Origin: Brasenia schreberi
Taxonomy: Eukaryota > Streptophyta > Magnoliopsida > Nymphaeales > Cabombaceae
NCBI GenBank assembly: GCA_036023115.1
Contig: JAYKKT010000056.1
Coordinates: 3,751,001 to 3,815,000, forward strand
Direction: 5' to 3'
DNA length: 64,000 nucleotides
The translations under genes were made by a program, and so were the position numbers. This document shows positions 1 to 12,030 of the stretch, piece by piece. Below the pieces are notes generated by a model. It saw nothing but the letters and a program-made list of their open reading frames with translations. It did no database searches and was not told where the DNA came from. Each line of letters begins with the position of its first letter. Position 1 is the stretch's first letter.

Positions 1-249
1 TCTGACAAATCCTCAAATGTTGCAAAATGTTTTTGATATCGATAAGGTGGGTGAATGTCTTTTGGTGTTTTTGTAGTTTATGAAGGAGATTTATGCCATG
101 AGTGAATTTATAGTGATTTATGAAGTCTTTTATTTTTAGTTTATTAATATTTAAGAAGATAAATTGAGATGTCAAAAACAAGTTCACATTCTTAATCTCG
201 GCTTGATGATCCAACATGACAATGGTGTACTTCAATTAAGGGAAGCAAA

Positions 250-680
250 CTGAGAATAACATATGACTTATGTGAGAAAGTCATGAGTGATAGAGTTTCT
301 CGATTGAAACATCACTTAGTTGGAACTAGAAAGGAGGTTGCTCCTCGTACATGCAGAATGAGGAAACTACTATGCTACTAAAGAGCAATGTTTATAGATG
401 ATTGAAGAAAATATGGTTGAGAAAAGGCAAGAAAAAGAAATGTCCGAGGAAGAGTTAGAGGATGTTGGTGGTGATGATAGCATCCTATCCGTTATGAAAG
501 ATGATGAGACAAATGCCATGCTAACTAAAGAAGATGTTTAGATTAATTTAGAAGGAGTGCGACAATGTCAAGAGGGGGATGATGACATTGATTTTGTTGT
601 TGAAAGTAGTGATCTTGAAGAAGGAGGAGAAGAAGAAGATTATTTAGTTGTTGGTCGAAATTACAATATGTGAAGTTGTA
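250..680 (+). pseudogene. hAT transposase remnant, BED-finger region
   Basis: A decayed coding stretch. Read on the plus strand around 265-345 it gives a peptide of the form YDLCEKVMSDRVSRLKHHL followed by a GTRKEVAP-like segment, which matches the BED zinc finger of plant hAT transposases (finger, 'RLKHHL', then '(K)DVAPC'). Downstream an acidic stretch (about 440-670) is rich in Glu and Asp. Stops interrupt the frame (for example near 380, 400 and 540), and the catalytic part does not follow directly. Family assignment rests on the finger signature only. It may be the displaced N-terminus of the remnant at 2040-3880 or a separate copy. Confidence 0.45.
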
Positions 681-1404
681 ATTTTAAAGAATATTTGTTG
701 CTTCTTCAATGATGAAAGTTTTACTTATAATTTGAAGTTTGAACTAATGCTCAATAGATAAATGCTTACCCAAATTTTGATTTATAAGAACGGTTTAAAA
801 TTGTTCTTGATATTTCAAGATTTTTCTCTATTTTCTTGATTTTTAAAATATTTTAATTTTTTTATAATACATTATGATATGATATGCTTGCATTGTTTTG
901 TGGTGAAAATTGATACATGTTACGATGCGATCCTCAAACCTTCTATCCCTTGTTATTTTAGTTCAATGTCCATATTGGATAGAAGGTTGTACTCCTTAGA
1001 TATGGTTTTGGACCCATTGCTTATCATCTTTGACCTAAGGCTTTAATCACAATCTTATGTAATTTCTGACACAGTTGGTTAGTGATATTAAAATGAATCA
1101 TCATGCCTGGAACCAGGTTTTCTTATCATGACACTTTCCAGATTTTTTAACATTTGCAGCCATTCCAAATCCTTATTCTGGATTTGACCATGGCTCAGCA
1201 ACTAGGAGATTCTCTGTCTTAACTTCAAAGCTATAACATACTACATGCATGAAATCAATTATATTAAGGTTGTCATTCATTACATGCATACAATCCATCC
1301 AAAAGTGAAATCAAAGCTCAAGAAAAGTCACATGTTATCCATAAATTGGGTGGCAGTAGTAGTAGCAGCAACACAACTGTTATCACCACTACTAACATAA
1401 ATTA

Positions 1405-1471
1405 TACAACAAGAAAACTAAGCCTTTTCCCATATTAGATGGGGTTGGCTACATGGATTCTTTGTTTCCAT
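1405..1471 (-). mobile_element. RTE LINE 3' stub (about 67 bp)
   Basis: The stretch reads (plus strand) acaac...aactaagccttttcccatattagatggggttggctacatggattctttgtttcca. It is the reverse complement of the last 60 bp of the RTE LINE family found many times later in the window (3' end ...TATGGGAAAAGGCTTAGTTGTTGTTG). It is an extreme 5' truncation, as expected from aborted target-primed reverse transcription. A short echo of the same end (actagggttggctacat) lies at about 1532-1548. Confidence 0.75.
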
Positions 1472-1485
1472 AGAATACAAATAAT

Positions 1486-1527
1486 AATCATAATAATAAT
1501 AATAATAATGATGATGACGATAATATA
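1486..1527. repeat. (AAT)n/(GAT)n microsatellite
   Basis: Imperfect AAT/AATAATC/GAT triplet run directly to the right of the RTE stub. RTE tails are themselves triplet repeats, but this run is at the 5' side of the stub, so it is more likely an independent microsatellite. Confidence 0.8.
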
Positions 1528-2040
1528 ATGGGACTAGGGTTGGCTACATTGGCTGAATCTAATTGTAGCTACGGCTGCAGACTATGTCACACAGACGTGT
1601 GCACCCAAAAACGCTTTTTTGGTCTCACGTCTCTCGCCTCTGTGTTTGCTCTCTGCCACCCCTCGCACAACGACGACGACAACCACCACCACCACCTCCA
1701 CCACCCTCTGTTGTGCCTTCCCTCCGACACACGTATTCAAACTCTCCCTTTTAACTTCACTCTCCCTTTTATTCTTCTTTTGATAAGAATCGTTTCACTT
1801 GTGCACGTGCTCTCTCTGCCACCACTCATCTCTCTTACTTGGCAGGTGCTCTTCTGCACTTAAATGTAATTTATTATTTATTTCTCTTTACCAAATTCTA
1901 GGCATCATGTACATTTGCAGTTTTTGATGATCTATTTCAGATTTACTAGCATAAATAAAGAATTTTTATAACCCTAGAATTCATCAGTTTATAATACATA
2001 TATACATTGTTAATACTTTTTCTGTTTTTCAATCAAATTT
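1528..2040. other. Non-coding stretch with no recognised gene
   Basis: Contains an open frame of 111 codons (1528-1863) rich in His, Leu and Pro that comes from C/A/T-rich simple sequence (runs of accacc and ctctct). It has no family resemblance and is not accepted as a gene. The rest is AT-rich. Confidence 0.6.
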
Positions 2041-3880
2041 TTATTTGAGTCGATCTTAGAAATGGCCGACAAAAGGAAAAGAAAAGGAGTATCAATTGAG
2101 AGCTTTGATTGTAGTGGTGCTGGTGAAAGTACCACCCATCTTTCTTAAGTTCATGATCATCAACACCTTTAATTTAAACACCTCGTGATGATGTATAATT
2201 ATGGATGTACGTGCAAAGAAGAGAATCATATGAAGGTGGTGGAGGTAATACACATTTCATGTGTAAATTTTGCAACATGAGTTTTACACAGTCATATACT
2301 AGTGAAGGTTCATCTTTTGAAATTATCAAAGCATGGTATAAGAGAATGCCCGAATGCGGATGAGGCTTTGCGAAGACAATTAGTGAAAAAGCAAGATAAT
2401 TATGAAAAGAAGAATGAAAGAAGTGAAAAAAGAACAAATATTTCTTTATTTGGTGGATACAAAAAGATGCAAAAAAACAAAAGAAAGATAATGTAATGTG
2501 ACTTTAATAAAGGTTTTAGAGGAGCATTTAAAAAATCATTTAATGTAGTTTGATGAAAAGAAATGAAAAGATTCTTCTCAAGTTTACTTCCTTTTAATGT
2601 AGCAAGAAATCCATATTAGAAAGATCTTGTCACTTCATTGGCTAATTATAATTTGAATGGTTATGTTAATTATGAATCATGATTCTTAAATAAGAAAAAT
2701 CCAATATTGAAAGGCTTTTAGAACATAAAAGTTTTCATGGGAAACTAATGATGATTTTATTGTTTATGATGGATAGGGTGATATTAAAAAGCGTTCACTC
2801 ATAAATTTTACTGCTTATTCAATTAGTAGCTTATATTTTTAAAGTCTCTTGATGCATATGGAGAATTTAAAATTACAGGCTACATGAAAGATTTATTCGT
2901 AGAAATTATTAAGAGTGTTGGAGCACATAATGTTGCATAAATAATCACTGATAATGCAATTAATTATAAAGTGCAGGATTAAGTTTGAAAGGTAATTATC
3001 CATACATTTTTAAACATCCTATGTAGCTCATAGTTTAAATTTGTCTCTTTCTCGTATACGTAAACCATCAGAAGATATGGATAATACTCGTGCATATGAA
3101 TTGTGTTTCTAGATGGAAGATATAGTAGCAAATTGTATAAAGAAGAATTTTCTAATGAATCACCATTTGATTATAGCCATATTCAATAGGCATTCTGATT
3201 TAAAGTTGTTGAAGGTTGCAGAGACAAGTTTTGCTTCGTTGATTGTGATAGTAAAAAGATTCAAGATAATCAAGACATCATTGGTTCATATGGTTACTGA
3301 TTCAAGATGGGATTTATACCGTGATAACAAAGTTGAAGATCAAGGGGCCCAAGCACTAAAGACTATTCTTAATGATTTATGATAGGACAAGATATTATAT
3401 TTTCTTGAATTCATAGAGCTTATTTGAGAGATGTTGAGAGAAGTTGATAAAGATGAATCAATGCTTCGTAAAGTTTATGAAATGTGGGACACAATAAGCA
3501 TGAGGGAAAAGAACAATATGAGACATCATTGTTTTATGATCATATTCATTCTATATTAGTTTCAAGATGGGATAAAAGCAACATTCCCTTGTATTGTTTA
3601 TGTCCATTCAAATCTAAGATTAGTTTCATGATCTAATACTGAGTACTAACTATTTATTGCTTTCAAAATTATTTTCTTTTCTATTAATTATGATGATTAT
3701 GTTTTATCTTTTATTGTTATTTATTTGGATATATTGCAATGAAGGAGCATCAAAATATTGGGATACAAATCCAAAGGAATATGATTTAGATGACAATCAA
3801 GATTTACATAACCTTAATATGAAACTCACTGATCTGGTAGTCCCTTCAGTTGATAATATTATTGATAATGAAAATCTATG
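2040..3880 (+). pseudogene. hAT-type transposase remnant (BED finger, DUF659 region)
   Basis: A degenerate hAT transposase in plus orientation. At about 2245-2400 a finger reads FMCKFCNMSFTQSYTS, then (after a frameshift) VKVHLLKLSKHGI and ECPNADEALRRQL, the CxxC...H...H layout of plant BED fingers. At 2850-3010 the peptide KSLDAYGEFKITGYMKDLF leads to VEIIKSVGAHNVA and ITDNAINYK, the conserved core of DUF659 in plant hAT proteins (the 'TDNAsNY' motif). A later block (3113-3382) fits the region after DUF659 (TDSRWDLYRD; about residues 62-71 of the open segment), and a short WDTNPKEYDLDD-like tail lies at 3750-3800. There are many stops and shifts and part of the C-terminal dimerisation region is missing. 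No terminal inverted repeats were found. It is dead. Confidence 0.65.
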
Positions 3881-4073
3881 ATTTCTTAGGTAAAGTTCAT
3901 TTTATTTATCAAACATTAAGATTTTTTTTATTGCTTTCTTCATGAAGACTCTTGTTTTGACTTATGTTTACAAATATAATTATGATGAAATTAGTAGTTG
4001 TTTACTTGTTTTGTTTTAATATAAAGTTGTGTAGTTACTTTTGCCATTTACTTATGTTCATTGATGTCTCACT

Positions 4074-4347
4074 TGTTGAGAGATCAGATTTAGATCTCAG
4101 TAATGGACCCGTGTAAGTCTAGTATGACCTGGTGTTAATTATGTATTAAGTCCTACTTATTGTGGGCATTCTTGTCTTTTGAGTTAGAACACTATATAAC
4201 TGTAATTAGGTCATCATTAGAAATATGAAGGTTGGAGCCACTGTGTGATGGGGTGTAGGGCACTTTTGCATAAAATGCATATATGAGAAATCTGCTACTG
4301 TTTATAAGTTTTGTTTTTTTATTCAATAAAATTCTTTGATTTTATCA
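4074..4347 (+). repeat. 5' LTR of Copia-1
   Basis: Starts TGTTGAGAGATCAG and ends ...TTTATCA. It aligns along its length with 25403-25676 (shared blocks such as aatggacccgtg, gacctggtgttaat, gtgtgatggggtg, gagaaatctgctactg). It is directly followed by a primer-binding site. Confidence 0.85.
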
Positions 4348-4360
4348 TAGTATTAGAGCC
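4348..4360 (+). promoter_or_regulatory. Primer-binding site of Copia-1
   Basis: TAGTATTAGAGCC differs at two positions from TGGTATCAGAGCC, the plant copia site complementary to initiator methionine tRNA, and lies immediately after the 5' LTR. Confidence 0.75.
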
Positions 4361-4509
4361 TCTACGACAAAAAATGCTCAAGACATTCACACGTTTCTGT
4401 TTTAAACCATTGAATTGACATCGATGAGATCTGCTCTAATCGATCCATCAATTCTCCTATGGCAGATAAAGGAAAATCACCATAACTTTCCTATTCAACC
4501 TCTGATCTT

Positions 4510-5335
4510 CATGCGAGTGAGAAGATCGACACGTTTCAGATTACAAACATCAAGTTAGACGGCTACAACTACTTGGAATGGTCTCGTTCAATCGAATTGG
4601 TTGTCTTAGCCAGGGGGAGATGGAGGAAGGAAGACGCCCTTGTCATCTAACAGGTCAGCTTCCTTGTCCCACTGATCATGACCTATCCTACCCCAGATGG
4701 AGGAAGGAAGACGCCCTTGTCACCTCTTGGCTCTTGCAGTCTATGATACCTGCAATCAACCAATCGTTCATGTACTTGGAATCTTCCGTAGAGATTTCAA
4801 AAGTTGTTTCTGAAGTGTATTCAAGACTGAAAAATATACCCAAGGAATACAAAATTATTGAAAAAATCAGAAATTGCAAACAAGGCTAAGGAAAATCAAC
4901 GACTACTATGTAGAATTACAAGGACTCTGCGATGAATTACAATTTTATGCAACAATCAAGTGCTATGCTTGTTCTAGAGAAAGGAATACAAAATATGTAA
5001 AACAGAAGGTTTTTTATCTCTTATGGGGTATTAACAACAAATATGAGGTTAAAATTAATGTTGGTAGGAAAGAAGTCCCTTCACTCGGGACAATATACTC
5101 TTTGCTGCTTCGAAAGGAGGATAGAAAAAATCTTCAAAAAGAAAATTCAATCTCCATAGACCGGAATGCCTTAATGGGTAGGGCAGATTCCCTGCCCACC
5201 CGTGGGCGAGGTGCCAGTCATGGAAGAGGTCGTGGTAGAATCTCATCCAATGAAAAAGAAAAATTAAAGTGTACTCATTATGGGAAGACTCGTCACACCA
5301 AAGAATATTGTTAGAAGCTTATCAGCAAACCTAAT
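4510..5335 (+). pseudogene. Copia-1 gag remnant with zinc knuckle
   Basis: Copia-type gag. The start region reads ITNIKLDGYNYLEWSRSIEL, typical of the gag N-terminus. A zinc-knuckle region at 5265-5312 reads CTHYGKTRHTKEYC; the second Cys of the CX2CX4HX4C motif is replaced by Tyr, so the knuckle is broken. An RG-rich stretch (GRGASHGRGRGR) precedes it, as is usual for nucleocapsid. A tandem echo of the gag sequence (ggaggaaggaagacgccctt at 4622 and 4698) shows a local 76-bp duplication. Stops and frameshifts abound. Confidence 0.7.
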
Positions 5336-5539
5336 TACTCCACAAATCGTGGTAATTATGCAAATGTATCAGATCTTCAATCAGCTAACCCATATCTCCA
5401 AGCACTTATGAAACACAATGAAGGTCTTGAATCAAGACTTGGCACCCAAGCCTCGACTTCACAGGTTGCTATGACACACCAACCAGCAATCTTGAAGGGT
5501 AACACTTCATTTACTACCTCGTCTGTAACACTTCATTTA

Positions 5540-6110
5540 CTACCTCGTCTCGAGTTTAGATTATAGATTTAGGGGCAACCGACTATATGGTGGGCGAAAA
5601 ATCTCAATTTTCAATATATAAAGTGACTCCATAGCAAAGATCTTATTCGACTCGCCAATGGATCTCACGTGTACAGTTGGAAAGAGCTACGTGCAGTCTT
5701 TTGCTACCCTATTGAATGTGCTTCATGTTCTAAGCTTTCCTCTTAACCTTGTCTCAGTTAGCTCTCTTACCAAATCTTTAAATTATTCTATCACATTTTC
5801 TTCTTTTGGCTTTACTTTTCAGAATCTGAGAACGAGGAAGGTCTTTGATCATGGTAGCCTTTAGAGAGGCCTCTATGTCATGGAAGCATTATCAACCAGT
5901 CACTCAACTCCCTTTACTTCAGTTGCATTGCCACAAGAAGTAGAACTCAAGTTATGGCATGCTTGTCTAGGACATCTCCCTCCTTCCAAGATTGTCTTTA
6001 TCATTCCCAGTGTATCTTTTGTTTTTAATAATGTAACTCTTGAATGCGATGTTTGTCAGCATGCAAAACATCTTATTTCCAGTATATGTATGTGATAACT
6101 CTCACCTACT
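5540..6110 (+). pseudogene. Copia-1 protease and pre-integrase remnant
   Basis: At about 5558 the protease core reads IIDLGATDYM, with the active-site D retained but DSG altered to DLG. At 5880-6095 the pre-integrase zinc region reads LKLWHACLGHLPPSK followed by LECDVCQHAKH, the HX(n)CxxC signature of GAG_pre-integrase. The segment 6140-6490 does not read as integrase and may hold a small insertion or scrambled sequence. Confidence 0.65.
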
Positions 6111-6499
6111 TATTTCAGTGTTTCTAGTGGGATCTATTCTTTTTGCGATTGGCAAGAGCCATGAATGCATATCAACTTAAGATGAATAGCTGTCTAGCCT
6201 CAACATGCACCAGTGTCTCCATGCGAGATGAACGATCCCCATACACTCCAACCTTTATTCTCATATTGATGAACGATCATTATGGTCGGCAAGAGCTGTT
6301 AAATGTAAAGCAAAGTTGGCTTCCCTGTATTTATTGAAACATGTACCCCAGTTTTTTCGTGGGTTGGGCAGCAAGTTAGGTACCCTTCTTCTGCCCTTGA
6401 ATGGACGGGTACCTGTGGTGAACCATAAATTGGGGACTTACCAAATACATACACAAAATGTTTGAAATGCAGGCATGTGAAAAGCATTACGATACAATC

Positions 6500-6781
6500 A
6501 CTGCAGTTGCCTGAAAGGAGAGCTCACATAGATACTTTGGTCTTTCACTACAGTCGTCTTACTATAGTTTAATTAATAAAATCTAAAGATGAAGTTTTAA
6601 CTATTTTTCCAATTGTTTATAAATTTCTTCTCACTTAGTTCGTTCTGACAATGGGGGAATTTATCGGTGGAACTCTAAAATGATACCTTAATATACATGA
6701 TATTCTTCATCAAACTATATGTCCTAATACCCTTAACAAAATGGAGTAACCAAAAGGAAAAATCGACACGTACTTGAAGTA
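6500..6781 (+). pseudogene. Copia-1 integrase core, left part
   Basis: Mutated integrase core. LTMGEFIGGTLK at about 6647 corresponds to the RSDNGGEF motif, and the stretch at 6700-6780 corresponds to the HQ-SCPNTPQQNGVAERKNRH block, ending just where RTE copy A begins. Reading resumes at 23286. Confidence 0.65.
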
Positions 6782-7692
6782 ATTTGTAACTCCGCCCGTT
6801 TAAGGGATCACCCTTGCATGGTTGATCCCAATCCCGGATAGAGGAGAGTTGTGTTAGGCTTCGGACAACTAGCGTGAAACTTTGTCATATTTTTATACCA
6901 TAAATTATATAAATTATGAGCATTGTGTTCGGGTGTTCTCTCTTAGCGACACACTAAGAGCCTGAATGGTGTGAAAAGTAAGCAAGGACCTCTACATTTT
7001 CATCCGGATGTAGTGAACCAATTGTAGGGAGTATTTCCATATCATGGAGGGTGTGGGTAAAAAAGTTAGTCATGCTACATTGTCGCTCGAATGTAGTGAA
7101 TAAATTGAAGATAGAGTCTCTATATTTTCAGGATGAACGAATGCGGGAGGTAAGGAAGCTAGTTCCAGATAATAAGATTCGTATCGGTTCTTTGAATATC
7201 GGAACATTGTCCGGTAAGCTAATGGAGGTGGTAGATACTATGATTCAGAGAAAGATTCATATTATATGTTTATAAGAGACAAAGTGGATCGGAGGGAAAG
7301 CAAAGAAGATTGAGAATAAAAGTTTTAAATTATGGTACTCAAGAAAGGAAAAGGCTTGAAAAAGAGTTGGTATTATCATAAATAAAGATTTCAAGAGTAG
7401 TGTAGTAGACATACAATGATATGGTGACCGAATCATAACGTTGAAATTAGTGTTAGGAGCATAGGTTTTTAATATAGTTTGTTCTTATGCACCTAAGTAA
7501 GACTAGAAGATAGTATAAAGATAACTTTTTTAGAGGACTTAGATAAGGTGATTCAAAGAATTTTACAAAGAAAGATTATTTGTTTAGGAAGAGATTTAAA
7601 TGGACATGTCGGTAAATATACATCTCTTTATAGTCAATACAATTTTCAAAAGACGAGATGAATATTTAATTACTTATAAGAGTGGCTTATAA

Positions 7693-9137
7693 GGATCACC
7701 CTTGCATTGTCGGTCCCAAGCCCGGATAAAGGAGGGTTGTGTTAGGCTTCCGACAGCCAGCGTAAAACTTTGTCGGATTTTTATAACATGGATTACAAAA
7801 ATTATGAGCATTGTTTTGGAGCATCCCCGCCTAGCGACGTGCTGCAGATCATTTGGTTATCTCAGAGGACATAGAAATTAAAATTGACACACATTGCATC
7901 CCCTAAAAGGAAAGTTTTAAATACCTTTTTCAGAGTGATGGAAGAATTGATGGAGATGTTACGCATAGAATTAATGCTGGTTGGTTAAAATGGAGATGAG
8001 CATCAAGTATTCTTTGTGATAAGAAGATCTTAAAGTTAAAGGTAAATATTATAGAGCAGCAATTAGGCCTACCATGTCTTATGGTTCTGAGTGTTGGGCA
8101 GTTAATCATCAACATATACAAAAGATGTTTGTGACAGAAATGAAGATGTTGAGATGGAGGAGTGGTCATAAAAGAAAAGACTGTATACATAATGAGGTTA
8201 TTAGAAACAAATTAGGAGTGACACCAATAGAGGATAAAATGAGAGAATATCGTTTAAGATGGTTTGTACATATAGAAAGAAGATCAATAGAAGAACCTGT
8301 AAGAAGGTATGAAAAACTAAATTTGGAAAGTATTAAAAGCGGTAGAGGACGACCACAAAAGTGTTGGAAAGAAACAATAAAGAATGATCTAGCTTATTGT
8401 GAGTTAACTACTAACATGGCACACGATAGGGATATGTGGAAACAAAGAATCCATGTAGCCGACCCCGTCTATTATGGGAAAAGGCTTAGTTGTTGTTGTT
8501 GTTGTAGAGGACATAGAAATTAAAATTGGTACACATTGCATCCTTCAAAAGGAAAGTTTTAAATACCTAGGGTTACTTTTTTAGAGTGACGGAAGAATTG
8601 ATGGAGATGTTACGCATAGAATTAATGCTGGTTGGTTAAAATGGAGAGGAGCATCATGTATTCTTTGTGATAAGAAAATACCATTAAAGTTAAAAGGTAA
8701 ATATTGTAGAGCAACAATTAGACCTGCCATATTTTATAGTTCTGGGTGGTGGACAGTTAATGTCCGTGACAAAAATGAAGATGTTGAGATGGATAAGTTG
8801 TCGTACAAGAAAAAACTATACATAATGAGGTTATTAGAAATAAATTAGGAGTAGCACCAATATTGGATAAAATGAAAGAAAAGAACATCTTTTAAGATGG
8901 TTTGTACATATAGAAAGAAGATCAAAAGAAGAACCTATAAGAAGGTTAGAAAAACTAAATTTTGAAAGTATTAAAAGAGGTAGAGGGCGACCACAAAAGT
9001 GTTGGAAAGAAACAATAAAGCATGATCTAGCTTATTGTGAGTTAACTGCTAACATGGCACACGATAGGGATCTGTGGAAACAAAGAATCCATGTAGCCGA
9101 CCCCATCTAGTATGGGAAAAGGCTTAGTTGTTGTTGT
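7693..9137 (+). mobile_element. RTE LINE copy B, internally deleted, with doubled 3' end
   Basis: Inserted in copy A with a 17-bp target-site duplication (ATAAGAGTGGCTTATAA at 7676-7692 and 9138-9154). The family 5' region (7693-7851) is joined directly to the RT C-terminal region, so about 2 kb of endonuclease and RT is missing. The 3' region is present twice: 7852-8508 ends in a GTT-repeat tail and is followed at once by a second copy (8509-9137), also ending in a GTT-type tail. The first contains an open stretch of 149 codons (8074-8523) with the family's C-terminal sequence (SECWAVNHQH; GRGRPQKCWKETIKNDLAY). Confidence 0.8.
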
Positions 9138-9465
9138 ATAAGAGTGGCTTATAACAAATACAAATTGATTATTTTATTTATAGGAAAAATGATAGACCGT
9201 ATTGTAAAGATTGCAAGATAATTTTAGGAGAAAGTTTAACCAACCAACATCGATTTTAGTTATGAATTTAGAAGTGAAAAAGTGTACATCGAGTTATTCA
9301 TACTAAATGGTGGAACCTCAATATATTTAAATAGAAAGTCCTTCAAGGAGATGCATGGAATTATGTTGGTACACCTTATGATACGTGGAATAATAAAATG
9401 AAGCTCGGTAGTAGAGTGAAGTAATGCAAAATAAAATTAAGACAAAGAGAGCATGTTACAAATTA

Positions 9466-10382
9466 TAATGGTGATTGATGAGTTAACAAAACATATTCAA
9501 GATGAAGTGCCTTGGTGTATGTTATTTGCACATGACGTTCTGTTAGTGGAAGAGTCTAAAAAAAAGTTAATAGAAAATTGAAACTATGGAGAGAAGCATT
9601 AGAAACCAAAGGCCTCAACTTAGTAGAATAAAGACAGAATATATGGAATGTAAGTTTGATCATTTAGTTACTTCAAAGGACATAGAAATTAAAATTGGCA
9701 CACATTGCATCCTCCAAAAGGAAAGCTTTAAATACCTAGGGTCAATTTCTCACACATTGCATCCTCCAAAAGGAAAGCTTTAAATACCTAGGGTCAATTT
9801 CTCAAAGTGAAAAAAGAATTGATGGAGATGTTATGCATAGAATTAATGCTGATTGGTTAAAATGGAGAGGAGCATTAGGTATTCTTTGTGATAAGAAGAT
9901 ACCATTAAAGCTAAAAGGTAAATATTATAGAGCAACAATTAGACCTACCATGTTTCATGGTTATGAGTGTTGGGCAGTTAACCATCAACATGTACAAAAG
10001 ATGTCTGTGACAAAAATGAAGATGTTGAGATGCATGAGTGGTCATACAAGAAAAGATCGTATACATAATGAGGTTATTAGAAACACATTAAGAGTGACAC
10101 TAATAGAGGATAAAACGAGAGAATATCGTTTAAGATGGTTTGAACATATAGAAAGAAGATCAGAAGAAGAACCTTTAAGAAGGTATGAAAAACTAAATTT
10201 GAAAAGTATTAAAAGAGGTATAGGACGACCACAAAAGTGTTGGAAAGAAACAATAAAGAATGATCTAGCTTATTGTGAGTTAACTGCTAATATGGCACAT
10301 GATAGAGCTCTATGGAAACAAAGAATCCATATAGCTGACCCCGTCTAGTATGGGAAAAAGCTTAGTTGTTGTTGTAGTTGTT
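9466..10382 (+). mobile_element. RTE LINE copy C, 5'-truncated
   Basis: Begins inside the RT region ([15 protein letters not shown]), continues through FAHDVLLVEES (the FADD catalytic box altered to FAHD) to the C-terminus (open frame 9833-10348, 171 codons) and the tail TTGTTGTTGTAGTTGTTGT. Copy A is interrupted at its KRACYKL region (9465) and resumes at about 10383. A 53-bp tandem duplication lies at about 9697-9803 (cacacattgcatcctccaaa twice). No convincing target-site duplication was found. Confidence 0.7.
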
Positions 10383-10949
10383 GTAAGAAGACTAGTCAAA
10401 CTTTAGAGGCTGATAAGAAAGAAGCGATAAAAGTTGTCAGTGACTTAGTAAAGCAAAAGTTAAAATTTGAGAGGATTTATATAAAAAGCTCAACTCAAAA
10501 GAGGGTGAAAAAGATATTTTCTTAAACTAAGGATCTTAATTTTGTTAGATGCATTAAGGATCTTAATTTTGTTAGATGCAAAAGTTAAAATTTAGAGCTA
10601 GAGATAAGAAAATTAACGATCTTAATTTTGTTAGATGCATTAAGGATAAGGATGAGAAAATTCTAGTTCCAAATGATGATATAAAAAATAGATGAAAAAA
10701 CTATTTTTATAAGTTTTTTAATGAAAATAAAGATGTTAGTATTAGCTTAGAAGAGTTAGCCAAATCAGAAAAGTATATAAACCACAATTTCATCCGACGT
10801 ATTCAAAAGAATGAAGTCAAAGAGGCTCTTAAACATATGAAGAGTGGTAAATCTATAGAACCAGACAATATTCTTATAGAAGTTTGGAAAATCTTAGGAG
10901 AGACAGGAATCACTTGGCTCACAAGACTACAACAACAACAACTAAGCCT

Positions 10950-11995
10950 TTTCCCATACTAGACGGGATCGGCTACATGGATTCTTTGTTTCCACATATC
11001 CCTATCGTGTGCCATGTTAGCAGTTAACTCCCAATAAGCTAGATCATTCTTTATTGTTTCTTTCCAACACTTTTGTGGTCGTCCTCTACCTCTTTTAATA
11101 CTTTCCAAATTTAGTTTTTCTAACCTTCTTACAGGTTCTTCTTTTGATCTTCTTTATATATGTCCAAACCATCTTAAACGATGTTCTCTCATTTTATCCT
11201 CTATTGGTGCCACTCCTAATTTGTTTCTAATAACCTCATTATGTATACGGTCTTTTCTTGTATGACCACTCATCCATCTCAACATCTTCATTTCTGTCAC
11301 AGACATCTTTTGTACATGTTGATGATTAACTGCCCAACACTCAGAACCATAAAACATGGCAGGCCTAATTGGTGCTCTATAATATTTACCTTTTAATTTT
11401 AATGGTATCTTCTTATCACAAAGAATACCTGATGCTCCTCTCCATTTTAACCAACCAGCATTAATTCTATGTGTAACATCTTCATCAATTCTTCCATCAC
11501 TTTGAAAAATTGACCCTAGGTATTTAAAACTTTCCTTTTGGGGAATGCAATGTGTGCCAATTTTAATTTCCATGTCCTCTGAAGTAGCCAAATGATCAAA
11601 CTTACATTCCATATATTCTGTCTTTGTTCTACTAAGTCGGAGGCCTTTGTTTTCTAATGTTTCTCTCCATAGTTCTAATTTTCTATTAACTTTTTCCTTA
11701 GACTCCTCCACTAATACAATGTCATCTGCAAATAACATACACCAAGGTACTTCATCTTGAATATGTTTTGTTAACTCATCCATCACCATTATGAATAAGT
11801 ATGGACTTAAAGTTGATCCTTGATGTAACCCAATATTAACTTCAAAGAAGTCTGTCGTTCCTTCATGAGTCCTCACACATGTTTTTGCACCATCATACAT
11901 GTCTCTTACAAGGTTAATATATGTCAATGGGATACCTCTTTTTTCCAAAGTTCTCCAAAGAACCTCCCCCAGTACCCTATCATAAGCTTTTTCTA
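10950..11995 (-). pseudogene. Copy D reverse transcriptase, C-terminal half
   Basis: Minus-strand open sequence encoding RT from EKAYDRV through [30 protein letters not shown], the catalytic box [13 protein letters not shown], the thumb region ([15 protein letters not shown]) and the conserved tail (SECWAVNHQHVQKMSV; RWFGHI). It stops early at about 11154 where other copies have Glu, and the last 70 residues follow after the stop. The apparent poly-Val start of this frame is copy E's GTT tail read through, not real protein. Confidence 0.8.
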
Positions 11996-12030
11996 CAACA
12001 ACAACAACAACAACTAAGCCTTTTCCCATA

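Noticed and set aside
1528..1863. 111-codon frame
   Set aside because: Translation of C/A/T-rich simple sequence (His and Leu runs); no family resemblance and no upstream gene signals.
11980..12029. MGKGLVVVVVVVEKAYDRV start of a 291-codon frame
   Set aside because: The poly-Val is copy E's GTT tail read through into copy D. It is an insertion junction, not a protein start.
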